Assembly: GCF_000003815.2 (NCBI RefSeq)
Contig: NC_049982.1
Coordinates: 17,060,365 to 17,124,364, forward strand
Direction of reading: 5' to 3'
DNA: 64,000 bases
From: Branchiostoma floridae
Lineage: Eukaryota > Chordata > Leptocardii > Amphioxiformes > Branchiostomatidae
Shown here: positions 49,901 through 61,129 of the stretch, piece by piece
Layout: every line of letters begins with the position of its first letter
Position numbering within the stretch: position 1 is the stretch's first letter
Translations under genes and position numbers: made by a program
Notes under the pieces: generated by a model
Seen by the model: only the letters and a program-made list of their open reading frames with translations
Told to the model about the DNA's origin: nothing
Databases searched by the model: none

Positions 49901-51980
49901 GTCATTTGATTGCCTATTCTGTACGGCCATTTAATTGGCCATTTAGTATGGCTTTGTGATTACAAAACTAGTCAAGGGGCAGTTGATTGGCTATTCAGCA
50001 CCAAGGACAGTACTCCAGTGTTTTTCAAAATATTCTGTATAAAATCACAATGGAAAAAAGTGAAGTAAGTAAGTCACTAGAATGTAATGTATTTATGTGA
50101 TCTTCTTATAGTGCAGAAAGACATAAAAACATGCAATGCAGAATTGAATTGAATTGATTGAATGGAGAAAATAAATAATGGCTGGGCTGACCTTTGGAAG
50201 ACACCTGTGTAACCACGTGCAGCAGTAACATGGCTACTGTAGGGTTGTACAGGACAATGGGCCCCATTCCTGCAGGGTTCCCTCTCCACACTGGCTCCGA
50301 CACCATCTCTGCCAGGTTGGCACCAAAGCTCTGCCACACCATCTGTAAGTACTTCCCACGCAGGTGAACTCGTAGGCTGGAGTCCACACTGTCTCCCCAG
50401 TGCACACTCTTCCGTCTGCGCTGGCCGTTGGTAGAAGAGCTTGCATCTGTGTCCTCCCCGGACCAAGTCTCATTTAGTTTGTCCATTGATTTGCCATTGT
50501 GAAGGTTTTGTTGAGGAGTGGGAAACTTGTACTCACCAAACGTTAGAGTTCTGGCTTTCATGTTCCCTTCCGTTGCAACTGCCTTACCATCCGGAGCTGC
50601 TGGTTTCTTGGGAGTACGTCGTAAGAAGTTTGTGGACTTTGACACGACTTCTAAGAATGCGGAAATGAGGTATTCTTCCTCCTTTGTGAATTCAATCAAA
50701 GGAGGATCTTCTTTGGAAAGATCAGGAGCTTTCAGGTCACCGACCTTTAACATCATGCTTGTGGTACTACTCATTTGGCTTGCAGTGTCGCTATGGTAGT
50801 CCGAAGTATTGCTACTTTGACGACCATTTTGATCGTTGGGATAACCTTGCCAGTCAAATTTTGGCAAGTTAGGAGTTCTTACAAGGGACTGGAATTCAGG
50901 GTTCCCAGCGAAAAAGTCATGCACAATCTTTGCTGCCTTTTTAGAGTGTTCATGACTGAGGATGAGGAGGATTCTCTGCAGTGGAATTGGTTTTACACTT
51001 GTGTAACTATTGCACATATAATTAGACCTTGACACATGCAGGAGTGAGGAGTTGTCAGATTGGGAGGATGCACTGTATCTTGGTCTATGCCTGGAATGTT
51101 GGACCTGAGATACAAGGGAGTTGTAAACCTCAATCCCACGGGCCATACTCCACAAGCCTTTCTTGGACACTTCTCCCATCTCACAGTGTGCAAAGACGTG
51201 CAGACCCGTCATGATGAGTCTCTGTACCCAGTACAGGGCTTCATCACGTACTTGCAACAACATTTCCCGTACAGGAGACAGCTCTTCCTGCAGTCGCAGT
51301 ACACAGTCCCGCAGCCATTTATCTGTGTACATCCTTCTCTGTATGTCGTCCCAGTGTAATACGTGAGACCGCAAGTCGTCACAGATGCTGCCCAGGATTT
51401 CCAACCGGGAGCTTGTGCCTTCCACCTCAGTCTTCGCCTGGGAGATCTCCTGCCAAACCTTCAGCTCCTCATTCACCATGAGCTGGATACTCTGCACAAA
51501 AGTTGTTGCAGATGATACTCTCAGTCCGCAGTCTTTCAGTAGAAGCAAATGAGCCCTACTTTCCATTAAATGTCTCAGCTCAGAGTACTTCTTTGCAACA
51601 GTTGCCCCATTGCGACAATGTATGAATGAAACGCCGTGATCACGTCTTTGCAGGCCAATGTGACCAGAAGAATCTAACAAGCGGAAACAACTTCCCAGAA
51701 CTTCGGCTGTTTGTTCCACATCTTCTACGGCAAACACCGGCGTCGCCAAAGACCGCTCTGATTCGGATGATCCTGGTCGCATTGCGTCTGCCACGTGTAA
51801 GGTATATTTGGGTTGGAGGGAAGCCTGGTTTAGGAGAAGTGGTCCTGAGTCTTCTAAACTTGTGACTGAGATGGGAGGGAGGAACTGAGGGGGGTTGAGT
51901 GCGATCCCAGAGGACAGACCCCCTTTCAGGGGTGGGAGCCTGGAGAGCCCCCCTCCTTGTGGCAGACCTTCCTCTCCCAT
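43905..51980 (-). CDS. CCDC142: Coiled-coil domain-containing protein 142 (about 1043 aa)
   Basis: Nine coding exons on the - strand, all phases consistent: 51980-50192, 48878-48792, 48374-48207, 47957-47770, 47441-47298, 47126-47012, 45242-45065, 44803-44571, 44134-43905. Recognition rests on the C-terminal third. The segment LRLNHMVQQLNHISAGL followed by AFSQDCTKM, the AMLESWLSHILKERIKFSYHG block with LDFGCVRNF, and the final PNRQAWLALRVHG and WKLPSFPCM line up with vertebrate CCDC142 in the same order. The N-terminal exon encodes about 596 residues, longer than in vertebrates. It contains helical Leu/Glu-rich stretches and a Ser-rich low-complexity section. Function of the family is unknown. 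The start is the ATG at 51980 in an exon opened by an acceptor at 52007, so the first exon is non-coding and probably near 59.1 kb. An upstream coding exon cannot be excluded, because the frame stays open to that acceptor. Confidence 0.88.
44175..44295 (+). mobile_element. tRNA-derived SINE, copy 1
   Basis: Starts TAACAGTGGGGTTT, has a CTGACCA block, a B box in GGTTCGAATCCCAGG, and ends TTACTTGCCTCGT. It shares the same order of blocks with copies at 59778 and 60045. It lies in the last intron of CCDC142. It is the most diverged of the three copies. Confidence 0.65.
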
Positions 51981-54900
51981 GTCACATCTTTGGTAACTGT
52001 CACCTCCTGAAAAGCAAAACAATCATTATGTTACAAGCAAATGGAGATGATATGAAGAACAGCAAATAACCTACAGAAGCTCCAGTTGAACTGCTACCAA
52101 AAATGACAGCAAAACAACTTTTTTTAAATACAATGTATGCCCTGTATCCATTACTTACCTAACACAATACATTGGTGTACCTGAATTTCATCTCATGCAT
52201 TATACAACTTATTTCGGGATGCCATTGATTTCATAATATAAAAAACACACAGTGAAAACCACACCTACTGACATATTTGGAAATACATGACTTGAGCATG
52301 GAGGACTACTGACTGAAATGGGTTTATACTTTCTACCAAGCCATATTCCCTATAGAACTGTAATGTAATTGCTTGACAATTAGACCGACCAACCCAGACA
52401 TCCAGCATAAAGTCGTGATAGACATCAACATCATACATCGTGCACAGCTCCAATGGCAAAGCAACCTTTGAAGGTTTTAATGAATCCCCCTGGACTTGAA
52501 TTATTACTTATCAAATTCCATCTCAAAAACCTGCTTCACTGGGGAAAACTGCTGACATACTATCAACCCACATCAACACAACTGCACGGCCACAGAAATA
52601 AAGGAACTTTGGAACAAGTAGCCTCTTTATAATGCAGCTACATTTATGTAGTTAGGACTAGGAGTTCAGGGACTGTACATTGTGGGTAACATCAAAATTT
52701 CTGGTGGACATTTTCAAGTAAAATATCTTTAGAAGAAAATACCTACTACACGTAGAAGACATTTCTGATCGCTGATTGAACTTCAGTATGCAGTATGTAT
52801 TCAAGACAATGATTACTTTCTTCGTGTCAGAAGCATATTAAACAAGTTGTAATGGAAGATTTCTTTTTGTCCACCAGTTATCAATGTCAGTGAGCCTACC
52901 CTTTTTGATACGTGTCACCTTTTTAGGTCAACATCATGTGTGGCCTTACTGTTGAAACAGTACCTGACCTTGTCATGCTTTACTGATAGGACGTACTATT
53001 GCACTAAAACAATTATAGCAGTGAGTGTGACAGATCAATGTACAAAACATGTAATTCCTTACCCCAATAATAGTCTACGAACCGTGTCTTGGGTAATCCT
53101 TTCAATAAAAAAAAAAAAAAAATTAAAAGCAGATATTTTGCTGTGTTTCTTTTTCTGTCGGGTAGAAATCTACACGTGCAACAGTATTTAGTATGTTGCT
53201 CTTGTAAGATCTTCAATATCACATAAGAATAACTTATCATAATGGCCACGGCTATAATCATTTACATAATGTTACAATAAAAAACAATCATCATTCTTAC
53301 ATCTTTTACTGCTACAACTTACGAATGGACCTTACTTAGCAATGCTGGCATCGTGTAAACACTGTGCCATAGATCTTATAATGTATAAACTGACGTGAAA
53401 AAAGAAAATCATTAAGAGCTATTCTTAGCTCATACGATGTACGAAACCTTTTACTATAATTGCTCCTCTATTGCTCCATATGTGCTATAAATCATAAAGT
53501 TCAGTTCAGGCTTCCTGATCCAAGGTGGCCAGACTTGATGACATTATTGAAGACAGGGAATAGATAGCTTGTAAAACGTCTCTAAACATTACTTACAGAA
53601 ACTACACAGTTGCACATATGTCAAATCTACATTATACCCATCAAATCTTTGCGCTTTTATTAGAATAGATACAATGTACATACATGTACTAAATACCATA
53701 GAGTTAATCATATTTACATGATTCTTAATGTAGCACCAGCAGATTGTACACTACAAGCAGTGAAGATTTCTGGTTGAATGAGTACTCATCCCCAAGTTTG
53801 CTGCTAGTAACACCTGGATATGTCAGTGATTTCACTGAATGCTATTCAAAGACATGAAGTCATCACTAGCTACAGAAAGAATGTTAACTGTCCTAGATTG
53901 GTGGCTTTAGGTACCACTCTGATCTGTTGGGACTGTCCGACAATCTGCTAATTATGGAATAATGCCTTCTTGTCACGAACAAGGTTTAGGAAACAGGGCA
54001 CTTACAAACTACATAACTTTCATGTGGTAACAGCAAAAACACATCCAACTGCAAGATATTTCCCATTTATTTTGATTTAGTGAACTAGACACAATCAGTT
54101 ACCCCTTCTACTAGAAATGATTGCTAGAGAAGTACTGTATATTGAAAATCTTGAAAGGGATAACCGACTACTTCCTTTCCAACTTTAACAAGACAAACAT
54201 CTTGATTTTTCTTAAGTGCTGAGCATGGTTGTACCTGTAACTCTAGTTGACACATGTGAGACAACAGGTGTGATAAATTGACACCAGTGTACCTGCTATT
54301 ATTTCTTTATTAACAGGGTGAGCTGTTGACTTAGTGCTGTCAATAGCATTGCCATCACAGCAATAGCAGTGTCAGAGCCAGATACGGGTATATACATAGC
54401 CAGTCATGAAGAAAAACACTAGAGTGAAGGAGCTGCCAGGACCAAAAGAAAGACAAACTTTGTGACTGCTAAGGGTTTGTGTAGAGGACATAGGGAGACT
54501 GCTACACAAATGATCATACCACCTGTTTGCATTTTGGTTTTCCTCACAAGCAGTATATCTAACACTCACATATCCCATAGCATGCTTGGCTTTCATATTC
54601 GTCAAGCTAATTGCAGCATATCACATGTATATTTTATTTACAAGCAATACCCGACACCATGAAATTGAAAACAACGCAAGTTCTATTAAATTTCCAGAAA
54701 CACATGACTAAACATTCTCTCCAGGATCATCCTGACAGTTTATAAGTTGTTGGGCACCATTGTAGATGATTGAACTGTACTCCCAAACGACAAGAAAATG
54801 CTTAACAAAGGAGGCTTCTAGTACAGCACAGATAGCTAAAATTTTTATCAACGTTTCCTTGTTATGCTGAAACCTATTTAATGCCACCAAGATTACTACT

Positions 54901-57900
54901 TTTTTAAATAAGCAACCATTTGAAACACATACTGGAATAACCTATTTGGGAAATATCATGGTTATCTGTGACTTTGGTAGAAATATATCATTGCTCTAAA
55001 GTCTGAACCTTACAACAACATAAATTCAACATGTACATGTAACAGCTGTGAAATCAGAGAGCTAACTAGCTTTGGATATTCCAAATGTTTCAGGGGTAGC
55101 AGCCTAGCACCCTTCCAGGTGACAAAAGTAATGAGTAATTGTAGAGATCTGTGTCAGACAGGATCCTGACATTCTCCCAACATTTTTACAAGCTATTTGA
55201 CATTATCACTTTTGTTACCATGTCAGGTACAGTGCAATTTTCATGTTGATGGCATATACAATGCAGGAAAAATCTATTGTCTACTTTAAAAGGCAATGTG
55301 AAAATCAAAGCCATCATATCATACTAGTACGATTTAACTCCATTGCTAGCTCCATATCAAAAGATTTTGCATACATGACTTTTCTTTACAGAAATCCATG
55401 TGATATAGACACTGATACCACTTTCATAATGGTTAATCAGCATGGAAATCAGTAATTCAATATCTGGAAACATATATAGATACACTGGAGTGAAATTGAG
55501 CTATCTAAAACCAAGGATATAGTTTGCCGGCCCATGGAGATTTCACTACTTAAATACATTATGATTTTCCTACTTTACCTTAAAACACAACATATGCTCT
55601 GAGTCTGACATTACTTAAGCTACACAATCTTAAGACTCCAGTAATACAACAGAGAAACATGGATCTACAGAAGATGTACAGGTTTGACCTCAAAGTATCA
55701 AAAATGCAAAACTGTGTGTACAGAACGATCATCATATTAAGCAATATCTGCACACGGGTCACCGCAGCCCATTAATTTTTGAGACAACAATTCAAAGACA
55801 AACAACCCCGAGATAAGATCTAGACTTTACGATACCATGCTCCTACCATTGCTCTTGTTTTCAGTTCATCCGGGATCCCTGCACCTGTCTTTCCTTGCAG
55901 TTCATGAAATTCTCCAGTAAATCTGAATCCAATTTGTACAGCGGTTTGTACCAAACAGAAGGTGTTGCCAGGCCATCTGTTGTCTCCCACCCACCTACAC
56001 TATTGACCGATGGGCATGGACCTTTGCTTCAGCAAAGGTTCGTGTGTGTATTTTGCAGTAGTGGACTGTGCCATTTAGTCTCGAAGCAAAGGGGTGAAAA
56101 GCTCTTATTGCCCGCATATTCAACAATCAATTTTCTTGCTCCACATTTTCAATACCAACCAGACCATTATGAAGCATTATCCATACTTGACAATAATTAA
56201 ATGACTGGTCTTAAATAAATGCAATACAGGGATAAACTACATTTAATTGTAAAATCAACTGGAACAAATAAATCCAATATTTCAACTCACAATTTTCTAT
56301 GCACCACTTGACCTAGTTTTTATCATATTGGTGTTGTTAAGTAAGTTTTAAGATGACCTACCTCATAAATTTTCAATTATGAATGATAAAAGCCTCAACC
56401 CAGGTCCTGACAATCCTATCCCTATTATAAACAGAAAGGCCTCTGCTGACTCCTTTAATAATAATGTATAGTCACCGTCATGGAGGGCTGAATTATTTAG
56501 TACTACTGTAGTAGACCAAAATATATGGTGATCGTCACATGACACAGGACAAGGAAAATGGGACATGTAGCAAACTGGTGTTTTGTTCCCCTATGGAATA
56601 CGTCATATGACCACACCTGTAAGGGTTAAGCTCCCATTGACTTTTGTGTTGAGCACAATGGGTGGGAGTAGTGAGTAACTGGATCTGCTCTATGTGGGTG
56701 TGTCTACTGTCACAAGCAGTTTTGTACGACCCTAAAGCTGTCTCATACAATACAGAGTTGCATTCAATATAATCACAGTCTATTCATTAATAATTCTGTC
56801 ATTATAGTTTTTCCATGAAAAAATATATTACGCACCATTTTTCTGGGAATTCTATGTACCATTCATATGTGGGAAAGCACATGTGCACCCATACAAAGCC
56901 TGATGCCAAATTGTTATTGAAACTCTGTAAGGAGAAGGCCATGGTCTGGTTGAACACATAGGATACACATACCTCAAGTGCAGGGAGGATATCCTTCTAC
57001 AAGCACTGAGTAACTGTCATCACATTACATGAAACAGTTACTAGTACTTTGGAGGGCTTGAAGTGACATGGTTGGCAACTCAGACCAAATACCAAGTAAC
57101 ACATGCATTACAACATTGACAGACTGTCTTTGGCAGAAGGTGTACACTAAAAGGCATTTTTGTAATGCACTGCCTGAAGTTATAAGAAAAGTATATAGTT
57201 GTCAAAACAATATTAATTCTGATGACCATGAATATTAATCTTAATTACACTTGGATCATTGGTCTCATTTACTGACCATATACCATCTTGTCTTTATTCA
57301 ATGATGAGGTGAATGCAAATAGACAGTCCACAGTCTTCCTTAAGAAGTCACTGGAGATCATGAAATGGCATGAAAACATCAGAAGACAAAGGAGGCAACA
57401 GTCTCCAACAAAGCGTGTGCACTGCCCTGCATCACCAGATCAAGGCAAAGGAAACAGGTACACGTAGGAATCAACTTTCAAGAAGGAATTGTTTTGAAAA
57501 CAATAAAAGCAAAACATCAAATTAGGTTAAAACAATATTGACAGAAGATCCATAGCAAGAGAAAATAATAAACTTGTCAAATGCAAATGATGCCTGAGAT
57601 AGAAAATAGAAGGCATCTATCATGAGTGTGATCATATTTCCCTATAATCAAATAAAGGATAGCGAGTGAGTGAGTTTCTATCCTTTGTGTTTCCTATCCT
57701 ATACAATTCTACCACAGCATTGGTGTCCATCTATAGGGATCAGTTTCAGTCTCTTGTTGGTTCATGTTGTAATATCACTCCAAGATTTTTTTTTTACATT
57801 TACATTTTACAAGAAGGAAATTGGTACAATGTACAATGTACAAACATTTGGGCAACTCACAGTATAGGAATGCCAGGAATTTGCATTTACTTGTACCAAA

Positions 57901-59777
57901 TACTGTATACCAAAACTTCAAAAGAAACCTGATCATGATACCCCAAGTGATACAGAGCAGTGCACTAGTAGGTGAGTGCTATACATTGTACCATCACTTA
58001 TAGGCCTTGGAACTGATAAAATGATATGAGTCACACTTATCAACATAAATTTGGGCTCTGAGTGTGACAAAAAAATCTAAAACAGGTTTTAAGACTCAGC
58101 ATTATGAATATGATTGCAATGATGTTCACTTGATCAAACTGTGTCAGCACAAATGATATTCCTACATACTGTAGGCATACCATGGCATCACTTAAGATTA
58201 ATTGTGTTGTGTAACATACAATTTGAGATGAGTTTGTAACACTAGTAACTGTTACACACAGTAAATTATGAACAGATAATACAATAGAGCTAATGATTAT
58301 AAAACTGCTTAATATATATTTTTGTACATCATGCTATTTTTTTTACAATTACATTTTCAAGAATTTTCAATCTTTAAATTTCAACTAACATAAAAATGAT
58401 ATCAAATACTTTGTGACAGTACCAAAGTTGTTTGCTTTACCTTTACAATCTTGTGAGGCTATGGCTATTGACAGGATTAACTTGTAATCGTATATTCAAA
58501 ACGGGTAGGCAATTTGTCAAATTTATGCTCTACATGTACATCTGTCTCATGATAAATGCCCTGTAACAGATTTATCCATATCCATTCATACACAAAGGCC
58601 ACCCATAAAAAAGTCATATGATTTTCGGTGTGGGCATTATTGGTGTCATAGCCTGGTCGTAATGTTTACTTGAATATTGGATTTTTAAATCTAGAAGTAA
58701 ACACTACAAGTGAACATCACATGATGTTCATGTGTAAAACTACATGTATGTATAACGTTATGATTATGGCACATGCGCAGCTGATACCTCTGCTATGACA
58801 GGACGCCCCCTTACTAGACTCTACTGACATCGTTCACAACCCGGTGTATATAAACTGGAGTAAACAGAAGTAATTATTATATCAAATATCAAGGAAAATA
58901 GGAATCACCTGAAGGGAAAATTATTTTCTTGACTTTCAGACACCTGTTGTGATATTTTGTAAGCTCTTACTGGCGAAAGGCTCCCCCTACGACATTTTGC
59001 AGAACACTCCAACAGACCAACCGCTTTTAAGAACCAGAAAAGGAGGCCAAACACTCACCGATTGAGAAGAAAGTTACCGTAGATCGTCCAGAAGCCTGAC
59101 AAATTTGGCGGTCAGCACCTTTCCGCCGCCATGTTGTCACAACATGTCCAAATACCGTGGTGCATGGCGGGACACAGTCCTGACCTTTGACCCCGGGAAG
59201 GTAAGGCAGGAGTCACGAGGAAATTTGGTCATAATTTTTTGTTTGGTGCGAAACTACAGATTTTAGTACTGTCAGCTGTCGTCTTCCAGGTCAACAGGTC
59301 TGTAATAAACTCTGGAGTAGGTTAACATTATAGAATAGGCTTTGTCGCCATTCTAAATTATATTATTTGATTCAGCTGAGCTCATGGTCAAGTCAAGTCA
59401 AGTTTTATTGCGCAACGATTGTAGCAGGTACAATGTATGGCAAATAAGCTTAACAATTATAAACTATCTACAACAGTATACTAATCTAACAGTAGTACAT
59501 ACAAATGTACCAGCAAGGAGGTTAAACCGGTAATATGACTAAGGCCAAGGAGGTTTAAAAAAAAACAACATTTTTTAAAACCTCCTTGCTAATGGCCAAT
59601 AAGGATGTGGTCATGAGAAATTGCCCTCACTATATAATCTCGACAAGTGGTACAATTCTGATGTAAAATAGAGCTTTAGTAACTAAAGATATGCACGACA
59701 AAGCTATGTATGCCATATTTGTCTAGCATAAGCCGCCCCCCTCCCCCCCATAATTTGTTCTAAAATGTAGTGTACTG
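51981..59777. other. CCDC142 5' intron and shared upstream region
   Basis: About 7 kb of AT-rich DNA between the CCDC142 start exon and its probable first exon. No other gene seen; open frames here are short and lack splice context. An A-rich run lies near 53105. A short inverted repeat occurs at 59543-59597 (GGCCAAGGAGG with CCTCCTTGCTAATGGCC). Confidence 0.5.
59059..59200. promoter_or_regulatory. Bidirectional promoter with YY1 site
   Basis: GCCGCCATGTT at 59125-59135 is an exact reverse complement of the YY1 consensus AANATGGCGGC. Toward the - strand a donor (CAATCG then GTGAGT, at 59058) could end the CCDC142 first exon. Toward the + strand a donor (CGGGAAG then GTAAGG, at 59201) could end the first exon of the membrane protein gene. 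Both putative exons contain only short upstream frames, so they would be 5' UTR. Inference from motif and geometry only. Confidence 0.55.
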
Positions 59778-59903
59778 TAACAGTGGGGTTTAAGCGCTGC
59801 CAAACTGACCAAACTGTTGTGGTTGGATTTCTAATCTGCCGACCCGGGTTCGATCCCGGGTGTCGGCATGTTTGTTTCTTTCTCATCTTACTCGCCCCTC
59901 GTA
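59778..59903 (+). mobile_element. tRNA-derived SINE, copy 2
   Basis: TAACAGTGGGGTTTAAGCGC at the 5' end, a tRNA T-arm with perfect stem CCGGG/CCCGG around GTTCGAT, and a common 3' end CTCGCCCCTCGTA. It is nearly identical to copy 3, but lacks about 28 bases in the middle. Confidence 0.8.
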
Positions 59904-60044
59904 TTTCTACATTGGTTCCCACACCGGCCCTGTGAGTAACAGGCTAGAAATGTGCAACGCAGTGAGTAGCAGGCTAAGATGTGCCACACAGGGATGTCGA
60001 TCTCGGAGATTTGAGGACGAATCTTGAAAAGAAAAGGAGTAGTG

Positions 60045-60198
60045 TAACAGTGGGGTTTAAGCGCTGCCAAACTGACCACTCCAATGGCTCTAGAGCTATT
60101 GGTGTTGTGGTTTGCACGTTGGATTGTAATCTGCCGACCCGGGTTTGATCCCGGGTGTCGGCATGTTTGTTTCTTTCTGTTCTTACTCGCCCCTCGTA
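60045..60198 (+). mobile_element. tRNA-derived SINE, copy 3
   Basis: Same family and orientation as copy 2, 140 bases downstream, with a longer tRNA-like part (GTTGTGGTTTGCACG, B box GGTTTGATCCCGGG). Both copies lie in the presumed first intron of the four-pass membrane protein gene. Confidence 0.8.
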
Positions 60199-60326
60199 AA
60201 TGTAATAATAATAATATCGGGTGTATTAGCTGCCAGTAGGTACCCAATGTTTAGTTGAACAGGTAACTGTTATCATATCTGTGATGTCATGACTCTCTGT
60301 GCTATTTCCTCCTGACAGAACCAGAC

Positions 60327-61129
60327 ATGGCCCTGAAAGGGTGCCACCCCACCACCCTCAGAGTGGTGTCCTTCTTATGCACGTTCCTGACATTCAGCAG
60401 TATCCTGCCTGTGTTCCTGGATGTATCAGATGACTCCCTGTATGTGCCAATAGCAACCATCTCTCCTTCAGGTGTACCGGTAAGTCTCTGTCGGACCTTT
60501 GGCAGACCCAAAACATCTAACTACTGCAATTGTGAACTCCTAATGCTACTTAATAATATCTTAATCTAGATAGACAATAACTTATTTTAGATATCAGTAA
60601 ATCAAATTGAATGGTACCTGTGTTGCAGGAAAATACTACAAAAGAGGTGGCAGTATGTTGGAACTGGAACATGGAGCTGGACCAAGATGGCCGCTGCCCC
60701 TTCTCCTTCCTGTTTGCTGCAGTAGCGATCAGTGGGACTGTCATTCTGTGTTCGGTACTGTCCAACCTGGCTCGACGATGCTGTGACTGCTACCAAGGTG
60801 TATCCCGCCGCCCCTGCCTACGTTACCTGTTCCAGTTTTCTGCTTTTGTTGGCAACCTGATGACATTCCTCCTCCTGGCTGCTTTTGTTGTTCTGATGTT
60901 GGTTTTCAGCTTTGCGGATGAAGTCAGTAAACAGCGACTTACAGATAAGATCCTTGCCAAGATGTATCACATATGGTTTGCCCTAGTGTGTCTTGGAACT
61001 CTGCTGTCTTTCACAGCCACGGTGCTGAGTGGCGTGGAAAGTGTGCAGCGGCGCTCGTCTGACTGGCTGGAATACTCTAATTCTCAGTTGCTGATGTACC
61101 ATGCCAGTCTTAACTACGGTGACTTCTAA
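60327..61129 (+). CDS. Four-pass membrane protein, TMEM179-like topology (217 aa)
   Basis: Two coding exons, 60327-60479 and 60629-61129, join in phase 0 between GVP and ENTT. The start is the first ATG after an acceptor at 60318, implying a non-coding first exon. The protein has TM1 at about residues 11-32, an extracellular loop with sequon N53-T-T and cysteines at 61 and 74, TM2 about 75-97, a Cys/Arg-rich inner loop (RRCCDCYQG), TM3 about 113-140, TM4 about 162-184, and a short Ser/Tyr-rich tail. The order of segments (TM, loop ending GRCPF, TM, TM, TM) resembles TMEM179/TMEM179B and other claudin-like tetraspan proteins, but I see no family-defining motif. Function unknown; plasma or endomembrane location inferred. 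Confidence 0.75.

Noticed and set aside
50106-50191. Extension of the large CCDC142 frame past 50192
   Set aside because: A donor (AAAG then GTCAGC) at 50191 joins in phase to the next exon, so the last codons of the open frame are intronic.
59131-59190. Upstream ATG frames in the presumed first exon of the membrane protein gene
   Set aside because: They do not continue in frame into the exon at 60319, where the joined frame meets a stop within a few codons; ATG 60327 starts a clean frame with TM1.
59845-59877. Functional tRNA gene at the GGTTCGATCCC motif
   Set aside because: Only the T-arm side is well formed; the 5' acceptor strand and A box do not pair, and the same sequence is repeated in a dispersed SINE family.
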